Assembly (NCBI RefSeq): GCF_009696675.1
Contig: NZ_VULN01000002.1
Location: forward strand, 62,001 to 126,000
DNA: 64,000 nt
Direction of reading: 5' to 3'
DNA from: Acidaminococcus fermentans
GTDB taxonomy: Bacteria > Bacillota > Negativicutes > Acidaminococcales > Acidaminococcaceae
Positions within the stretch are counted from its first letter, which is position 1. Every line of letters begins with the position of its first letter. The notes below the pieces were generated by a model that was not told the origin of the DNA, made no database searches, and worked only from the letters and a program-made list of their open reading frames with translations. Positions 11,150 through 19,812 of this stretch are shown here, one piece after another. A program made the position numbers and the translations under genes.

Positions 11150-12007
11150 ATGCTGTATGACATTGCCATTGTAGGGGGCGGCCCTGCAGGCTGCAGTGCG
11201 GCGGTGACCGCCGCCAACCGGTCCCTGTCCGCCCTGCTGCTGGATACCGGGGATTTCGGCCTGGCCCTGCGGAAAAGCACCCTGGTGAAAAACTACCTGG
11301 GGATGCCGGACCGGTCGGGAGCGGAACTGATGGACGCCTTTACCGCCCACATGAAGGCCGCCGGGACCACGGTGGTCCCCCACAAGGTGCTGAGCATCCT
11401 GCCCCGGGAAAAGCACTTCTATCTGGCCACCCCGGGAGAAGTGTACGAGGCCCGGAGCATCCTGCTGTGCCCGGGAGCCTCCCACGGAAAGCCCCTGGAG
11501 GGAGAAACGGCCCTTGTGGGGAAGGGGGTCACCTACTGTGCCACCTGCGACGGGTACCTGTACCGGGGAAAGACCATCGGGGTGGTGACCAATCTGCCCT
11601 CTGCCTGGGAAGAAGTGGAATTCCTGGCGGGGGTGGCTGGAGAAGTGAAGCTGTGGGCGGACTTCCCCCTGCCGGAAAAACGGCCTGCCAATGTGCAGAT
11701 CATGGAAGGCAAACCCCGGAAGGTGCTGGGAGAGGAACGGGTGGAAGCCCTGGAAACCACTGCCGGCACGGAAAAACTGGAGGGGCTGTTCCTGCTCCGG
11801 GAAACGGATCCTCTGGACCGGCTCCTGCCGGGACTCCGGCTGGATGGTCCCTTCATCCGGGTGGATGACAACCTGGCCACCAGTGTGGAGGGAGTTTTTG
11901 CCGCCGGAGATGCGGTGGGCTATCCCTGGCAGATCAACAAAGCGGCGGGAGAAGGCCAGAAGGCTCTGCTGTCTGCGGCTTCCTGGCTCCGGGAGAACCC
12001 GGTATGA
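11150..12007 (+). CDS. Thioredoxin-reductase-like FAD oxidoreductase with a degenerate NADPH site
   Basis: A 285-residue flavoprotein. The FAD motif GGGPAGCSAA lies at residues 8-17, the redox pair CATC (in VTYCATCDGYLYRG) at about 127-130, and the terminal FAD motif GDAVGYPWQINKAAGEG near 258-274. These are the thioredoxin reductase landmarks. The second Rossmann unit instead reads IGVVTNLPSAWEEVEFLA, with neither GGGDSA nor the HRRxxxR phosphate-binding motif. NADPH use is therefore doubtful, and a different electron donor is possible, as in ferredoxin- or other-dependent relatives. It is slightly shorter than TrxB (about 310). Its stop overlaps the next start by four bases. Confidence 0.85.
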   Translation: MLYDIAIVGGGPAGCSAAVTAANRSLSALLLDTGDFGLALRKSTLVKNYLGMPDRSGAELMDAFTAHMKAAGTTVVPHKVLSILPREKHFYLATPGEVYEARSILLCPGASHGKPLEGETALVGKGVTYCATCDGYLYRGKTIGVVTNLPSAWEEVEFLAGVAGEVKLWADFPLPEKRPANVQIMEGKPRKVLGEERVEALETTAGTEKLEGLFLLRETDPLDRLLPGLRLDGPFIRVDDNLATSVEGVFAAGDAVGYPWQINKAAGEGQKALLSAASWLRENPV

Positions 12008-13011
12008 ACGGTGGCAGGATCCGGCATTTCCTGCTGGTCCTGACGGTTCTGGCATTTTTGGGCTGCTTGGCCGGCGGGTGCAGCCGGTCCCAGACGGCAG
12101 AAAGCAGCCAGACCGCCGGAGAAACGGAAGCGGCTTCGGAAACAAAGGCCCTGGCTCCCGGGGAGGGGGAACAGGGAGCAAGGGTGGAATTCGTCAACCG
12201 GGAACACAAAATGGAACGGGTCATATTCAGCGGAGGTTACCTGCGCAGCCTGCCGGAAGAAAAGCCGGAAACCATCCTCCGGCCGGCCCCGGAGGGAGCC
12301 CAGGGGATGATCTTCGGGAAACGGGAGATCAACGGACTGGAATGGGCCAAGGTGGCCACCCGGGACGGGGTCACCGGCTGGTATGCGGTGCCGGCCAAAG
12401 AAGGGGCCGGGCCCCGGGACAAACGGAATCCCCTGCAGATCACCAACGATGGGTATGAGACCACCTTTCCCCAGGTGACCGGCGGTGTGGCTCCTCAGGT
12501 CCAGGACCGGATCAACCAGGAACTGGGGAACTACCTGTCTGTGTACCGGCACATTACCGGCCCGGTGGAAAGCGAGCTCCAGTGCCAGGTCACCTACAAC
12601 CGGCGGCAGATCCTGAGCCTGGTGTTCCAGGGGACCCCCATCCTGTACCGGAGCTATCCGGTGTCGGAAGTGAACAGCCTGGCCAGCTGGACCCGGCTGA
12701 AGAACTACGCTTATGTATCCTCCCTCCAGGGAGGGGCTGATCCCACCCTGCTGGTGGCCCGGATCACGGACCTCCACTATGCCCTGGTGTTCGACCTGGC
12801 CACCGGCAGCCGGCTGACCCTGGAGTATTTCCTGGGAGCCAACCGGCAGGAAGAGCTCCAGGAACGGCTGGCCGGACTGGGCGAAGGAGCCCGGCTCCAG
12901 AAGGATGATTTCTACATCACCACCCAGGGACGTCTGGTGGCCCTGGCCTCCGTCCCGGGCAAAGGACGGGTGGATCTGGATCTGTCGGATCTGGTGATCA
13001 GGGAGTTTTAG
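12004..13011 (+). CDS. Lipoprotein with SH3-like segment and C-terminal domain of unknown function
   Basis: A 335-residue predicted lipoprotein. A basic/hydrophobic start is followed by the lipobox LAGGC at about residues 21-25, then a Ser/Glu/Thr-rich linker to residue 60. Residues 65-125 (ending EWAKVATRDGVTGWYAVP) look like a bacterial SH3-like domain. The C-terminal part (about 140-335) resembles the DUF3298/RsiV-like group only loosely. ATGA joins it to the flavoprotein upstream. Lipidation predicts location in the inner or outer membrane facing the periplasm. The function is not known. Confidence 0.75.
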   Translation: MNGGRIRHFLLVLTVLAFLGCLAGGCSRSQTAESSQTAGETEAASETKALAPGEGEQGARVEFVNREHKMERVIFSGGYLRSLPEEKPETILRPAPEGAQGMIFGKREINGLEWAKVATRDGVTGWYAVPAKEGAGPRDKRNPLQITNDGYETTFPQVTGGVAPQVQDRINQELGNYLSVYRHITGPVESELQCQVTYNRRQILSLVFQGTPILYRSYPVSEVNSLASWTRLKNYAYVSSLQGGADPTLLVARITDLHYALVFDLATGSRLTLEYFLGANRQEELQERLAGLGEGARLQKDDFYITTQGRLVALASVPGKGRVDLDLSDLVIREF

Positions 13012-13020
13012 GGAGGTGCG

Positions 13021-13181
13021 GTGCACCTCCTGTCAGCTGTCAACGGTCAACGGCCGTTGGAAATCAATTTTGCCAATTGATTTTGAACCCTGAACCGTAG
13101 GGGCCGCACGCCGGGCGGCCCGCAAACCCTGCGGACAAACGGTGATTTGGCGGGGGGCCGGGCGGGCCTGCCGCCCCTACA
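13021..13181. repeat. Composite intergenic repeat element, best-preserved copy
   Basis: Three blocks follow each other: TGTCAGC with TCAACGGTCAACGGCCG (about 13031-13055), an AT-rich hairpin built on AATCAATT/AATTGATT ending in TTTTGAA (about 13061-13087), and a GC-rich block 13096-13181 bounded by the perfect 8-base inverted pair GTAGGGGC/GCCCCTAC. A second copy of all three blocks in the same order lies at about 53733-53840. It contains no convincing ORF and fills the gap between the lipoprotein and the cyclophilin. Confidence 0.75.
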
Positions 13182-13235
13182 GAAACGATTTCCAGGGGCT
13201 GCTGAAGGCAGCCCCACAACAACGAGGTGAACAAC

Positions 13236-13703
13236 ATGAACAAAAAAGTGCATTTCCATACGAATCTGGGAGATTTTACTGCGGAGCTGTTTGAGGACAA
13301 GGCTCCCAAAACCGCCGGGAACTTCCGGGAGCTGGTGGAGAAGGGATTCTATGACGGGGTCATTTTCCACCGGGTCATCGACGGCTTCATGATCCAGGGC
13401 GGGGATCCCACCGGCACCGGCATGGGCGGCCCGGGCTACACCATCGACGACGAATTCGGTCCCGGCCTGGCCCACAGCGGGGAAGGGATCCTGTCCATGG
13501 CCAATGCCGGCCCCAACACCGGAGGCAGCCAGTTCTTCATCACCCTGGATGCCACCCCCTGGCTGGACGGCCATCATGCGGTCTTCGGGAAAATCACCCA
13601 AGGGATGGATGTGGTCCATAAAATCGGCTCCACCCCCACGGATTTCGCCGACCGTCCCCTGAAGGACGTGGTGATGGAAAAGGTGGAAATCGTAACAGAA
13701 TGA
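13236..13703 (+). CDS. Peptidyl-prolyl cis-trans isomerase, cyclophilin type
   Basis: A 155-residue single-domain cyclophilin that catalyses proline isomerisation. It shows [30 protein letters not shown] and [10 protein letters not shown], with the catalytic Arg of FHRV and the Phe/Gln binding-pocket residues all present. There is no signal peptide, so it should be cytoplasmic. A GTG at 13227 is in frame, but GAGGTGA at 13224-13230 serves the ATG at 13236. It is joined to the next gene by an ATGA overlap. Confidence 0.95.
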   Translation: MNKKVHFHTNLGDFTAELFEDKAPKTAGNFRELVEKGFYDGVIFHRVIDGFMIQGGDPTGTGMGGPGYTIDDEFGPGLAHSGEGILSMANAGPNTGGSQFFITLDATPWLDGHHAVFGKITQGMDVVHKIGSTPTDFADRPLKDVVMEKVEIVTE

Positions 13704-13969
13704 CTGCCTACGTCTATATGGTGCGCTGTGCCAACGGCGCCCTGTATACCGGCTGGACAAACGACCTGGTCCACCGGCTGGCCATGCACCGCCGCGGGTC
13801 CGGGGCCAAATACACCCGGGCCTTCAAGGCGGTGGACCTGGCCTATTTTGAGGAACTGCCGGACAAAAGGACGGCCCTTCAGCGGGAATATGCACTGAAA
13901 CAACTGGCAAAAAAACAAAAAGAAGAGCTGGTCCGTCAATTTCCTCGAAAATCTTTGAAAATACCCTGA
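13700..13969 (+). CDS. GIY-YIG domain protein (UPF0213 type)
   Basis: An 89-residue protein consisting of one GIY-YIG nuclease-like domain: [27 protein letters not shown] followed by GAKYTR. The catalytic pattern Tyr...Tyr-Thr-Gly, Arg and His is present. Members of this short family are presumed to act on DNA, but their role is poorly defined. The ATG at 13700 overlaps the cyclophilin stop by four bases, so the two are co-translated. Confidence 0.9.
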   Translation: MTAYVYMVRCANGALYTGWTNDLVHRLAMHRRGSGAKYTRAFKAVDLAYFEELPDKRTALQREYALKQLAKKQKEELVRQFPRKSLKIP

Positions 13970-13997
13970 GTCGTCTGTACTCTCGCAATTCTTTTGC

Positions 13998-14125
13998 TTG
14001 TAAAAGTCCAGGGGTTATGCTAGAATGGAACACAGAAACAACGGACTTACTGAATGTTGAACTCACGCAGGTATCACATATAGTTGGATCGTTTTTCGCA
14101 ATAATTTTTAGGAGGCCAAGTAAAG
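13998..14125 (+). promoter_or_regulatory. csp promoter and long 5' untranslated leader
   Basis: TTGTAA at 13998-14003 and TAGAAT at 14021-14026 are 17 bases apart, with TG at 14018-14019 giving an extended -10 box. Transcription from about 14033 would leave roughly 90 untranslated bases before the cold-shock gene, the layout seen in cspA genes whose leader changes fold with temperature. A TAGGAGG ribosome site lies at about 14109-14115. Confidence 0.6.
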
Positions 14126-14323
14126 ATGACTGGCAAAGTTAAATGGTTTAATGCTGAAAAGGGTTATGGTTTCATTGAACGGGAAGATGGCGGCGATGTA
14201 TTCGTTCATTTCTCCGCAATCCAGGGTGAAGGCTTCAAAACTCTGGAAGAAGGCCAGGCTGTAGAATTCGACGTTGTCGAAGGCAACCGTGGTGAACAGG
14301 CTGCCAACGTTGTGAAACTGTAA
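14126..14323 (+). CDS. Cold-shock protein (CspA family)
   Basis: A 65-residue single cold-shock domain. It has both RNA-binding motifs, KGYGFIE (RNP1) and VFVHFSA (RNP2), and the usual start [13 protein letters not shown]. It binds single-stranded RNA and DNA and acts as an RNA chaperone. Codon choice is strongly biased, typical of a highly expressed gene. It stands alone between its own promoter and a terminator. Confidence 0.97.
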   Translation: MTGKVKWFNAEKGYGFIEREDGGDVFVHFSAIQGEGFKTLEEGQAVEFDVVEGNRGEQAANVVKL

Positions 14324-14360
14324 GATATAGATATCTGCAAGAACAACAAGCGCAACAAAG

Positions 14361-14395
14361 AGGGGATATCGTGGAAACGGTATCTCCTTTTTTTC
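14361..14395 (+). terminator. Terminator after csp
   Basis: The arms GGGGATATCG and CGGTATCTCC pair (with wobble pairs) around the loop TGGAAA and are followed by seven T residues. The hairpin lies about 40 bases after the csp stop. Confidence 0.85.
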
Positions 14396-14432
14396 TGTTT
14401 GGGGAACAAATTGCAGGAAGGGAGTCGTGGAT

Positions 14433-15188
14433 ATGATCGGATACGGAATGGAGAAGAAAAAAGGGGTCATCAGCGGCGGCACGTCCGGCATCGGCCTGGC
14501 AGCAGCCCGGCTGCTGGTCCAGGACGGAGCCACAGTGTGGCTGGTGGGCCGGGATCCGGAACGGGGCCAAAAGGCAGTGGAGAGCCTCACAGGGCTGCCG
14601 GGAGAAGCCCTGTATCTCCAGGGAGATGTAAGCACCGTGGAAGGCTGCCGGAAAATCGCCGGGGAACTCCAGGCACAGCACCAGGAACTGGATTTTCTGG
14701 TGAACAGCGCCGGGATCTACCAGGAAAAGCCTTTCCAGGACGTAACAGAAGAGGATTATCAGCAGCTGATGGATGTGAATGTGAAGGGGACCATTTTCCT
14801 CACCCAGGCCCTGCTGGACCTTTTTGTCCAGGACGGTCCGTCCATTGTGAACATTGCTTCTGATGCAGCCCTGGAAGGAAATTACGGCTGCTGTCTCTAT
14901 GCCGCTTCCAAGGGAGCTGTGGTGGCCTTTACCCGGTCCCTGGCCCTGGATCTGGCCCCCTGGATCCGGGTGAACTGCCTGTGTCCGGGGGATGTGGATA
15001 CCCCTCTGGTGGAAAAACAGCTGGCGGAAGGGGGCTATTCCCGGGAATCCATGGCTTCTGTATATCCCATGGGACGGATCGGAAAACCGGAGGAAGCGGC
15101 CCATATGATCTGTGCGGTGCTGTCCCCTATGAACGGCTTCATGACCGGCGCCATCATTTCCGTGGATGGCGGCCTGACCGCCAAATAA
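14433..15188 (+). CDS. Short-chain dehydrogenase/reductase (FabG-like)
   Basis: An SDR of about 251 residues. The cofactor motif GGTSGIGLA lies near residue 14, NSAG near 95, and the catalytic Ser and YAASK near 140-160, followed by the SDR C-terminal VNCLCPGDVDTPL and GAIISVDGG. It should carry out NAD(P)-dependent alcohol/ketone interconversion; the substrate is unknown. GTG 14427 is too close to GGAAGGGAG, so the ATG at 14433 is chosen. It is 9 bases upstream of brnQ and probably shares its transcript. Confidence 0.88.
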   Translation: MIGYGMEKKKGVISGGTSGIGLAAARLLVQDGATVWLVGRDPERGQKAVESLTGLPGEALYLQGDVSTVEGCRKIAGELQAQHQELDFLVNSAGIYQEKPFQDVTEEDYQQLMDVNVKGTIFLTQALLDLFVQDGPSIVNIASDAALEGNYGCCLYAASKGAVVAFTRSLALDLAPWIRVNCLCPGDVDTPLVEKQLAEGGYSRESMASVYPMGRIGKPEEAAHMICAVLSPMNGFMTGAIISVDGGLTAK

Positions 15189-15197
15189 GGAGGCACC

Positions 15198-16544
15198 ATG
15201 AACAATCACAAACTGACTTCTGCTGAATATCTTTTTGTGGGCTCCATGCTGTTCGGGATGCTGTTCGGAGCCGGGAACCTGATCTTCCCGGTGCACATGG
15301 GCCAATTGGCCGGTGCCCATTTCTGGAGCGCCAACATCGGCTTCATTGCCACCGGGGTGCTGATGCCCTTCCTGGCGCTCATTGCCTTCGGCCTTTCCGG
15401 CAGCGGCAGCCTGGAAGAACTGGCCGGAAACGTGCACCCTGTCTTTGCCCGGGTCTTTACAGTACTGCTGTATCTGACCATCGGGCCGGCCTTTGCCCTG
15501 CCCCGGACTGCCACCGTGTCCTACCAGATCGGGATCGTGCCCTTTGTAGGAGAGAACCAGACCCTGATCCTGGCCGGGTTTACCTTTCTGTTCATGGGAG
15601 TGGCCCTGCTGTTTTCCCTGAAGCCATCCAAACTGGTGGTGTACATCGGGAAATTCCTGAACCCGGTGTTCCTGGCTTTCCTGGCCATCCTGGTGGCAGT
15701 GGCCCTGGTCCATCCCATGGGGTCCATTGCCGGAAGCCTTCCCCAGGGAGACTATGTGGACCATGCTTTCCTTACCGGGTTCAAGGAAGGGTACAATACC
15801 ATGGACGTACTGGCCATGCTGGCCTTTTCCGTGGTGGTGATCGATACCCTGAAGAATCTGGGCGTCCGGGATGTGGCCACCATTTCTGTGGATCTGCTGA
15901 AGGTAGGGGGCATTGTGGTGTTCCTTATGTCCCTGATCTATACTCTGATCACCTGGCTGGGCACCTCCAGCCTGGGACAGCTGGCGGTATCCGCCAACGG
16001 GGGCATTGCTCTGGCCCAGATCGCCCATGGCTATTTTGGACCGGTAGGAGGTATGCTGCTGGCGGCCATTGTGACCTTCGCCTGCCTGAAGACCGCCATC
16101 GGCCTGATCACTGCCTGCGCCAACACCTTCCAGGAACTGTTCCCCGGGACCCTGGGCTACAAGGCTTACTGTGTGGTCTTTGCAGGGATTTCCTTCCTGA
16201 TCGGGAATGTGGGGCTCACCCAGATCATTGTGCTGGCTGTGCCCATCCTCATGTTCCTGTATCCCATGGCCATTACCCTGATCCTGTCCTCCTTTGCCTC
16301 CGCTCTTTTGGGGAAGGACCGGCGGTTGTACCGGTGGCCCATGGTGCTGGCCGGTGTGGCGGCTTTTGGGGATGCCCTCAGCGTGCTGCCCAAAGGGCTC
16401 CAGGGGACGGCGCCGGTCCAGGCTTTGCTGGGCTGCTACCATCAGCTTCCCCTGTTTTCCCTGGGGATGAGCTGGCTGCTGCCCACCCTGGCGGCCCTGG
16501 CTGCAGCCGCAGCGGCCGTGAAGCTCTCCGGGGGAAAACAGTGA
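15198..16544 (+). CDS. brnQ: Branched-chain amino acid:cation symporter (BrnQ)
   Basis: A 448-residue membrane protein with about 12 hydrophobic segments and the LIVCS family start FVGSMLFGMLFGAGNLIFPVHMGQ. It imports leucine, isoleucine and valine with Na+ or H+. It follows the SDR gene after 9 bases with an AAGGAGG site. Together with AzlCD and the T-box-controlled BASS gene it shows strong investment in branched-chain compounds. Confidence 0.94.
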   Translation: MNNHKLTSAEYLFVGSMLFGMLFGAGNLIFPVHMGQLAGAHFWSANIGFIATGVLMPFLALIAFGLSGSGSLEELAGNVHPVFARVFTVLLYLTIGPAFALPRTATVSYQIGIVPFVGENQTLILAGFTFLFMGVALLFSLKPSKLVVYIGKFLNPVFLAFLAILVAVALVHPMGSIAGSLPQGDYVDHAFLTGFKEGYNTMDVLAMLAFSVVVIDTLKNLGVRDVATISVDLLKVGGIVVFLMSLIYTLITWLGTSSLGQLAVSANGGIALAQIAHGYFGPVGGMLLAAIVTFACLKTAIGLITACANTFQELFPGTLGYKAYCVVFAGISFLIGNVGLTQIIVLAVPILMFLYPMAITLILSSFASALLGKDRRLYRWPMVLAGVAAFGDALSVLPKGLQGTAPVQALLGCYHQLPLFSLGMSWLLPTLAALAAAAAAVKLSGGKQ

Positions 16545-16548
16545 AATT

Positions 16549-16577
16549 TTGCGAAAATTGATGAAAAAGTGTATAAT
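16549..16577 (+). promoter_or_regulatory. Promoter for the outer-membrane barrel gene
   Basis: TTGCGA at 16549-16554 and a perfect TATAAT at 16572-16577 are separated by 17 bases. They lie just after the brnQ stop. Confidence 0.6.
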
Positions 16578-16621
16578 GAAAGAATGATGAATGTTTGAAT
16601 CCATTGAAGGAGGGATTTCCC

Positions 16622-17230
16622 ATGAAAAAAATGATGATGGCCACTGCAGTGCTGAGCCTGCTGCCTTTGACCGTGGCCTGTGCTTCTCCCCTGGCCAAGA
16701 TTGCTCCTGGCGCTGCAAAAGTCGATGCCAACGTCACGGTGGGCAATACTCTCAAATGGAAACAGCACGGAGAGACCAAAGACTTTGGAGGTGATTCCCG
16801 GTACCGGGTGGGGGGTACCATCGGGATCGCCGACAACCTGGGTCTGGATTACCGGTATGCAGCCCATGAAGGGGACCATGATGCTTCGGCCCAGTCCCAT
16901 CAGGTAAGCCTGATCTATCAGTTCAATCCCTATCTGTACGGGTACGGGGGCTATGTGCGGAACCGGCTGAAACAGCATGGCTACCATGACAACAACAGCG
17001 GCTATCAGGTGGGGGCCATAGGCCGGCTGCCCATTACGGACAAGACCACCGGCTGGGCCAAGTTCGGCACCGGCAACAACATCACCCAATATGAACTGGG
17101 CGTGGGCTATGCCTTCACCGACAACTGGGAAGCCAACGTCTCCTACAACGACAGCAAGTACAAAGATTTCAAAGGAGACATCGATGCCAAGACCCATGAA
17201 GTGAATGTGGGGGTATCGTACAAGTTTTAA
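16622..17230 (+). CDS. Small outer-membrane beta-barrel protein
   Basis: A protein of about 202 residues with a signal peptide (KKMMMATAVLSLLPLTVACAS) and a body of alternating polar/aromatic strands (YRYAAHEG, VSLIYQFNPYLYGYGGYV, YELGVGYAFTD). It ends in Phe (VGVSYKF), the signal recognised by BAM for barrel insertion. About eight strands are expected. The AC residues near the cleavage site do not form a clear lipobox. The start at 16622 follows GGAGGG with 7-base spacing; an earlier in-frame start at 16595 has no such site. The function is unknown, but its presence supports a two-membrane cell. Confidence 0.85.
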   Translation: MKKMMMATAVLSLLPLTVACASPLAKIAPGAAKVDANVTVGNTLKWKQHGETKDFGGDSRYRVGGTIGIADNLGLDYRYAAHEGDHDASAQSHQVSLIYQFNPYLYGYGGYVRNRLKQHGYHDNNSGYQVGAIGRLPITDKTTGWAKFGTGNNITQYELGVGYAFTDNWEANVSYNDSKYKDFKGDIDAKTHEVNVGVSYKF

Positions 17231-17272
17231 AAAAAGGAGATGTCATGCGTCCTGTGTGACATCTCCTTTTTT
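17231..17272. terminator. Bidirectional terminator between convergent genes
   Basis: The arms GGAGATGTCA and TGACATCTCC (17236-17245 and 17257-17266) are flanked by A-rich and T-rich tracts on either side. It can therefore terminate the barrel gene on the + strand and the LuxR-type gene on the - strand. Confidence 0.9.
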
Positions 17273-19530
17273 CACATTTTCTCCACCGCATGGAGCAGCT
17301 GGGTCCTGTTCTTTACCTGGAAACGCTGATAGAGCAGGCTCAGTTGTTTTTTTACGGTGATTTCCGCCACGTTCAGTTCTTGGGCGATTTCTTTGTTGGT
17401 CCGGCCTTCTTTCACCCGCCGGATCACCAGCTTTTCCCGGGCAGTGAAGGATGCCTCCTTCAACGGGCGGCCTTTGGCCGGAGTGAGGGAATAGGACAGG
17501 ACCGCCTGCAGGAATGCGGCAAATTCCGGCTGCCGGGCGGCTTTCACCAGCAGGGGACCCAGCAGGGACTGGTGCTCAACAAAAGGCAGGTACAGTCTGT
17601 CTTTCAGGGCTTCAGCCAGGGTGGACCGGAGCAGGGCGGCCGCTTCTTCCCCAAGGCCCGTATGCTCCAGGGCCGCAATCTGGACAATGGCATCGTAGCA
17701 CCGGCACATTTGGGAAGAAGTGGGAGCTGGGACGGCATCCTGGGGACGGGTGGAAAGGAGCAGCAGCTGGTATCTGCCCATGGTCAGCTGGAGACGGTGC
17801 CGGGTGGACTGGCGCATCCCCTGGAGGGAAGGATAATCCGGCAGGCTGTTCATCCGTTCCAGATGTTTTGCCAGGCTGGGAGAAGGCTGTTCCAAAAGGC
17901 TCTGGACGAAAATCCCCACCAGATCCAGGTCCGTCCGGGTCAGGGGGTCTGTAATCAGCTGGGACAGCTTCTGGTAATGCTTTTTCCAGCCTAGGAACTG
18001 TTCCTGGTCCTGCCGGATCAGGGCGATCCGGGGCATCAGGAACAGAGCGATGATGGCCCGCTGCTGTTCATCCAGGGTCCGGCAGGGAGCATCCAGAAAA
18101 GCCTGGAGCACTTCTTCGGCCGTGGACAGTTCCCCCTGGAGATAGGCCAGCTCCGCCGCCACTGTGGAACGCCACAGGGGACCGCTGACGCCCTGGAGGG
18201 CTTCTCCGCAGCCGTCATAGAGGGCCTGGAGCTGGCGGGTGTTCCGGGCCAGGCTGCCGGCCCGGCGGTAGTACAGCACCAGTTGACCTGAGACACCCCG
18301 GTGGATGCCTTGGAAATAATCCCGGGGCAGCCGGATACGGTGCTCCCGGCAATAGGTGAAGAACTGCCGGAAGGCCGGCTCCATGGCGCCCAGGTCCGGC
18401 AGGCTGTCCAGGGCCGTAAGGAAAAGGATCCGGGCTTGGTCTTCCGGGGTACAGGTCCAGGCATCGGGCAGGGAGGCCAGCAGGATTTCCCGTTCTTCCC
18501 GGGCGGTCTGAGGGGACTGGAGCAGGTTCAGGGCCAGGAGGATCAGGCCGCAGCCAGCAAAATGCCGGGCTTTTTCCTCCTGAGGGCATTTCCGGAGCAG
18601 CTGGATCAGCAGGGAGGGAGGCTGCTGGTATAAAATGGCAAGGCCCGCCTGTTCTACGGCCTGGAGGGCCTGGGGCCAGGCTTTTCCCCTGAGAGCCAGG
18701 GCAAGGGCCTGGGCAAAATCTCGGCTGCGGAGCTGCCACCGGGCGGCCTGGAGACAGGCTTTCTTCTGCCAGTTCCAGGATTCACACTGGAACTGGCTCT
18801 GGAGATATTCCTGGAACACCGGATGGAAGGCAAAGGTCCCCTGGAAAGGCTCGTAGGTCAGGAAGGGGCTGCGCTTCCAGTGTTCTTCCAGCCGGGCTAG
18901 GGTGTCCGGGTGGGGGCAGAGGAATTCCGCCTGGGCCCGGGAAAAACGGGGGAACAGGGAAAGAATCAGGCAGACCTGCTGTTCTTCCCGGGAAAGGGGA
19001 TGGAACAGTTTCCGGATCAGCTGGTACATCAGTTCCTTGTCGTGGGGGGTGAACAGGTCCGGATCCGCCGTCTTCAGCTTCCGGAAGTTCCGGATTCCCT
19101 GGCTGATGGCAAACAGCTCGTTTTCCCGGACGGCCTCATAGGCCATGGAATGGTTCAGATAGGTGATTTCCCAGCGGCCGGCGGCGTTTTTCCGGAAACA
19201 GAAGGCACAGCGCTGGTAGCCCTGGAGATACATTTTGTAGGAGGGATCCGTTTCCACCAGGGAAGACACCTGGACCAGCCACAGTCCCTCTGCCAGAGGA
19301 CGCACCAGGGACCGTTCCTGGCTCTGCCGGCAGGGAATCAGCTGATCCTGGCCCTTCCGGAAAATGGCGGCAACCCTGTCCCGGCCTTCCACCTCCATTT
19401 CCTGCCCGGCCCCCAGCCAGATCACATCAGGAGCCAGATGGGCCAGCAGAGGATCCGGATCCGTTTTTTCAAAATAGGCATGGAGGATGGTGCGGGCCAG
19501 CTGGAGCAGTTCCTGTTCGATGGCTGTCAT
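17272..19530 (-). CDS. LuxR-family regulator: NTF2/SnoaL-like domain + MalT-like helical region + LuxR HTH
   Basis: A 752-residue protein. Residues 1-130 look like a SnoaL/NTF2-type pocket (LAPDVIWLGAGQEMEVEGRDRVAAIF, then GRWEITYLNHS). Residues about 150-680 are helical repeats similar to the winged-helix and TPR region of MalT/LAL regulators (FAFHPVFQEYLQSQ). Residues 688-752 are a LuxR helix-turn-helix (FTAREKLVIRRVKEGRTNKEIAQELNVAEITVKKQL). The NB-ARC/P-loop domain that normally precedes the MalT repeats is absent. GGAGGAATTCCC precedes the ATG. No target is adjacent; the tRNA and aspartase genes lie beyond it. Confidence 0.85.
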   Translation of the reverse strand: MTAIEQELLQLARTILHAYFEKTDPDPLLAHLAPDVIWLGAGQEMEVEGRDRVAAIFRKGQDQLIPCRQSQERSLVRPLAEGLWLVQVSSLVETDPSYKMYLQGYQRCAFCFRKNAAGRWEITYLNHSMAYEAVRENELFAISQGIRNFRKLKTADPDLFTPHDKELMYQLIRKLFHPLSREEQQVCLILSLFPRFSRAQAEFLCPHPDTLARLEEHWKRSPFLTYEPFQGTFAFHPVFQEYLQSQFQCESWNWQKKACLQAARWQLRSRDFAQALALALRGKAWPQALQAVEQAGLAILYQQPPSLLIQLLRKCPQEEKARHFAGCGLILLALNLLQSPQTAREEREILLASLPDAWTCTPEDQARILFLTALDSLPDLGAMEPAFRQFFTYCREHRIRLPRDYFQGIHRGVSGQLVLYYRRAGSLARNTRQLQALYDGCGEALQGVSGPLWRSTVAAELAYLQGELSTAEEVLQAFLDAPCRTLDEQQRAIIALFLMPRIALIRQDQEQFLGWKKHYQKLSQLITDPLTRTDLDLVGIFVQSLLEQPSPSLAKHLERMNSLPDYPSLQGMRQSTRHRLQLTMGRYQLLLLSTRPQDAVPAPTSSQMCRCYDAIVQIAALEHTGLGEEAAALLRSTLAEALKDRLYLPFVEHQSLLGPLLVKAARQPEFAAFLQAVLSYSLTPAKGRPLKEASFTAREKLVIRRVKEGRTNKEIAQELNVAEITVKKQLSLLYQRFQVKNRTQLLHAVEKM

Positions 19531-19659
19531 GGGAATTCCTCCTTTCAGGGATACAGAGGACCGCCCCTGGGATAAAAGGACGGAATAAACTGTTAATTTA
19601 TATTATAAGGGAGAATCAGGAAAAATGTCTACATTTCCTGACAAAAGCAGGGGTATACC

Positions 19660-19688
19660 TTGCTTCCGGGGACGGCAGTTGTTATAAT
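19660..19688 (+). promoter_or_regulatory. tRNA promoter
   Basis: TTGCTT at 19660-19665 and a perfect TATAAT at 19683-19688 are 17 bases apart. The -10 box ends 11 bases before the tRNA. Confidence 0.75.
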
Positions 19689-19699
19689 AATCATGTTAT

Positions 19700-19776
19700 G
19701 CGGTTGTAGCTCAGTTGGATAGAGCATCTGCCTCCTAAGCAGAGGGTCGCGCGTTCGACTCGCGCCAATCGCACCA
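19700..19776 (+). tRNA. tRNA-Arg (anticodon CCT)
   Basis: A 77-base cloverleaf with acceptor GCGGTTG/CAATCGC, a D arm with AGTTGGATA, an anticodon loop CTCCTAA (anticodon CCT, reading AGG) and a T loop TTCGACT. The 3' CCA is encoded. Every stem is paired, with one G-U pair in the acceptor. Confidence 0.96.
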
Positions 19777-19782
19777 TATGAT

Positions 19783-19812
19783 AAAAAAAGCTGCCGCAAG
19801 GCAGCTTTTTTA
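19783..19812. terminator. Terminator shared by tRNA-Arg and aspA
   Basis: AGCTGCC, the loop GCAA and GGCAGCT are flanked by seven A on the left and six T on the right. It can work on both strands and overlaps the 3' end of aspA. Confidence 0.85.

Noticed and set aside
14235-16718. An 827-residue open frame on the - strand opposite SDR and brnQ
   Set aside because: The composition is typical of antisense frames. It crosses the csp terminator and the gene borders.
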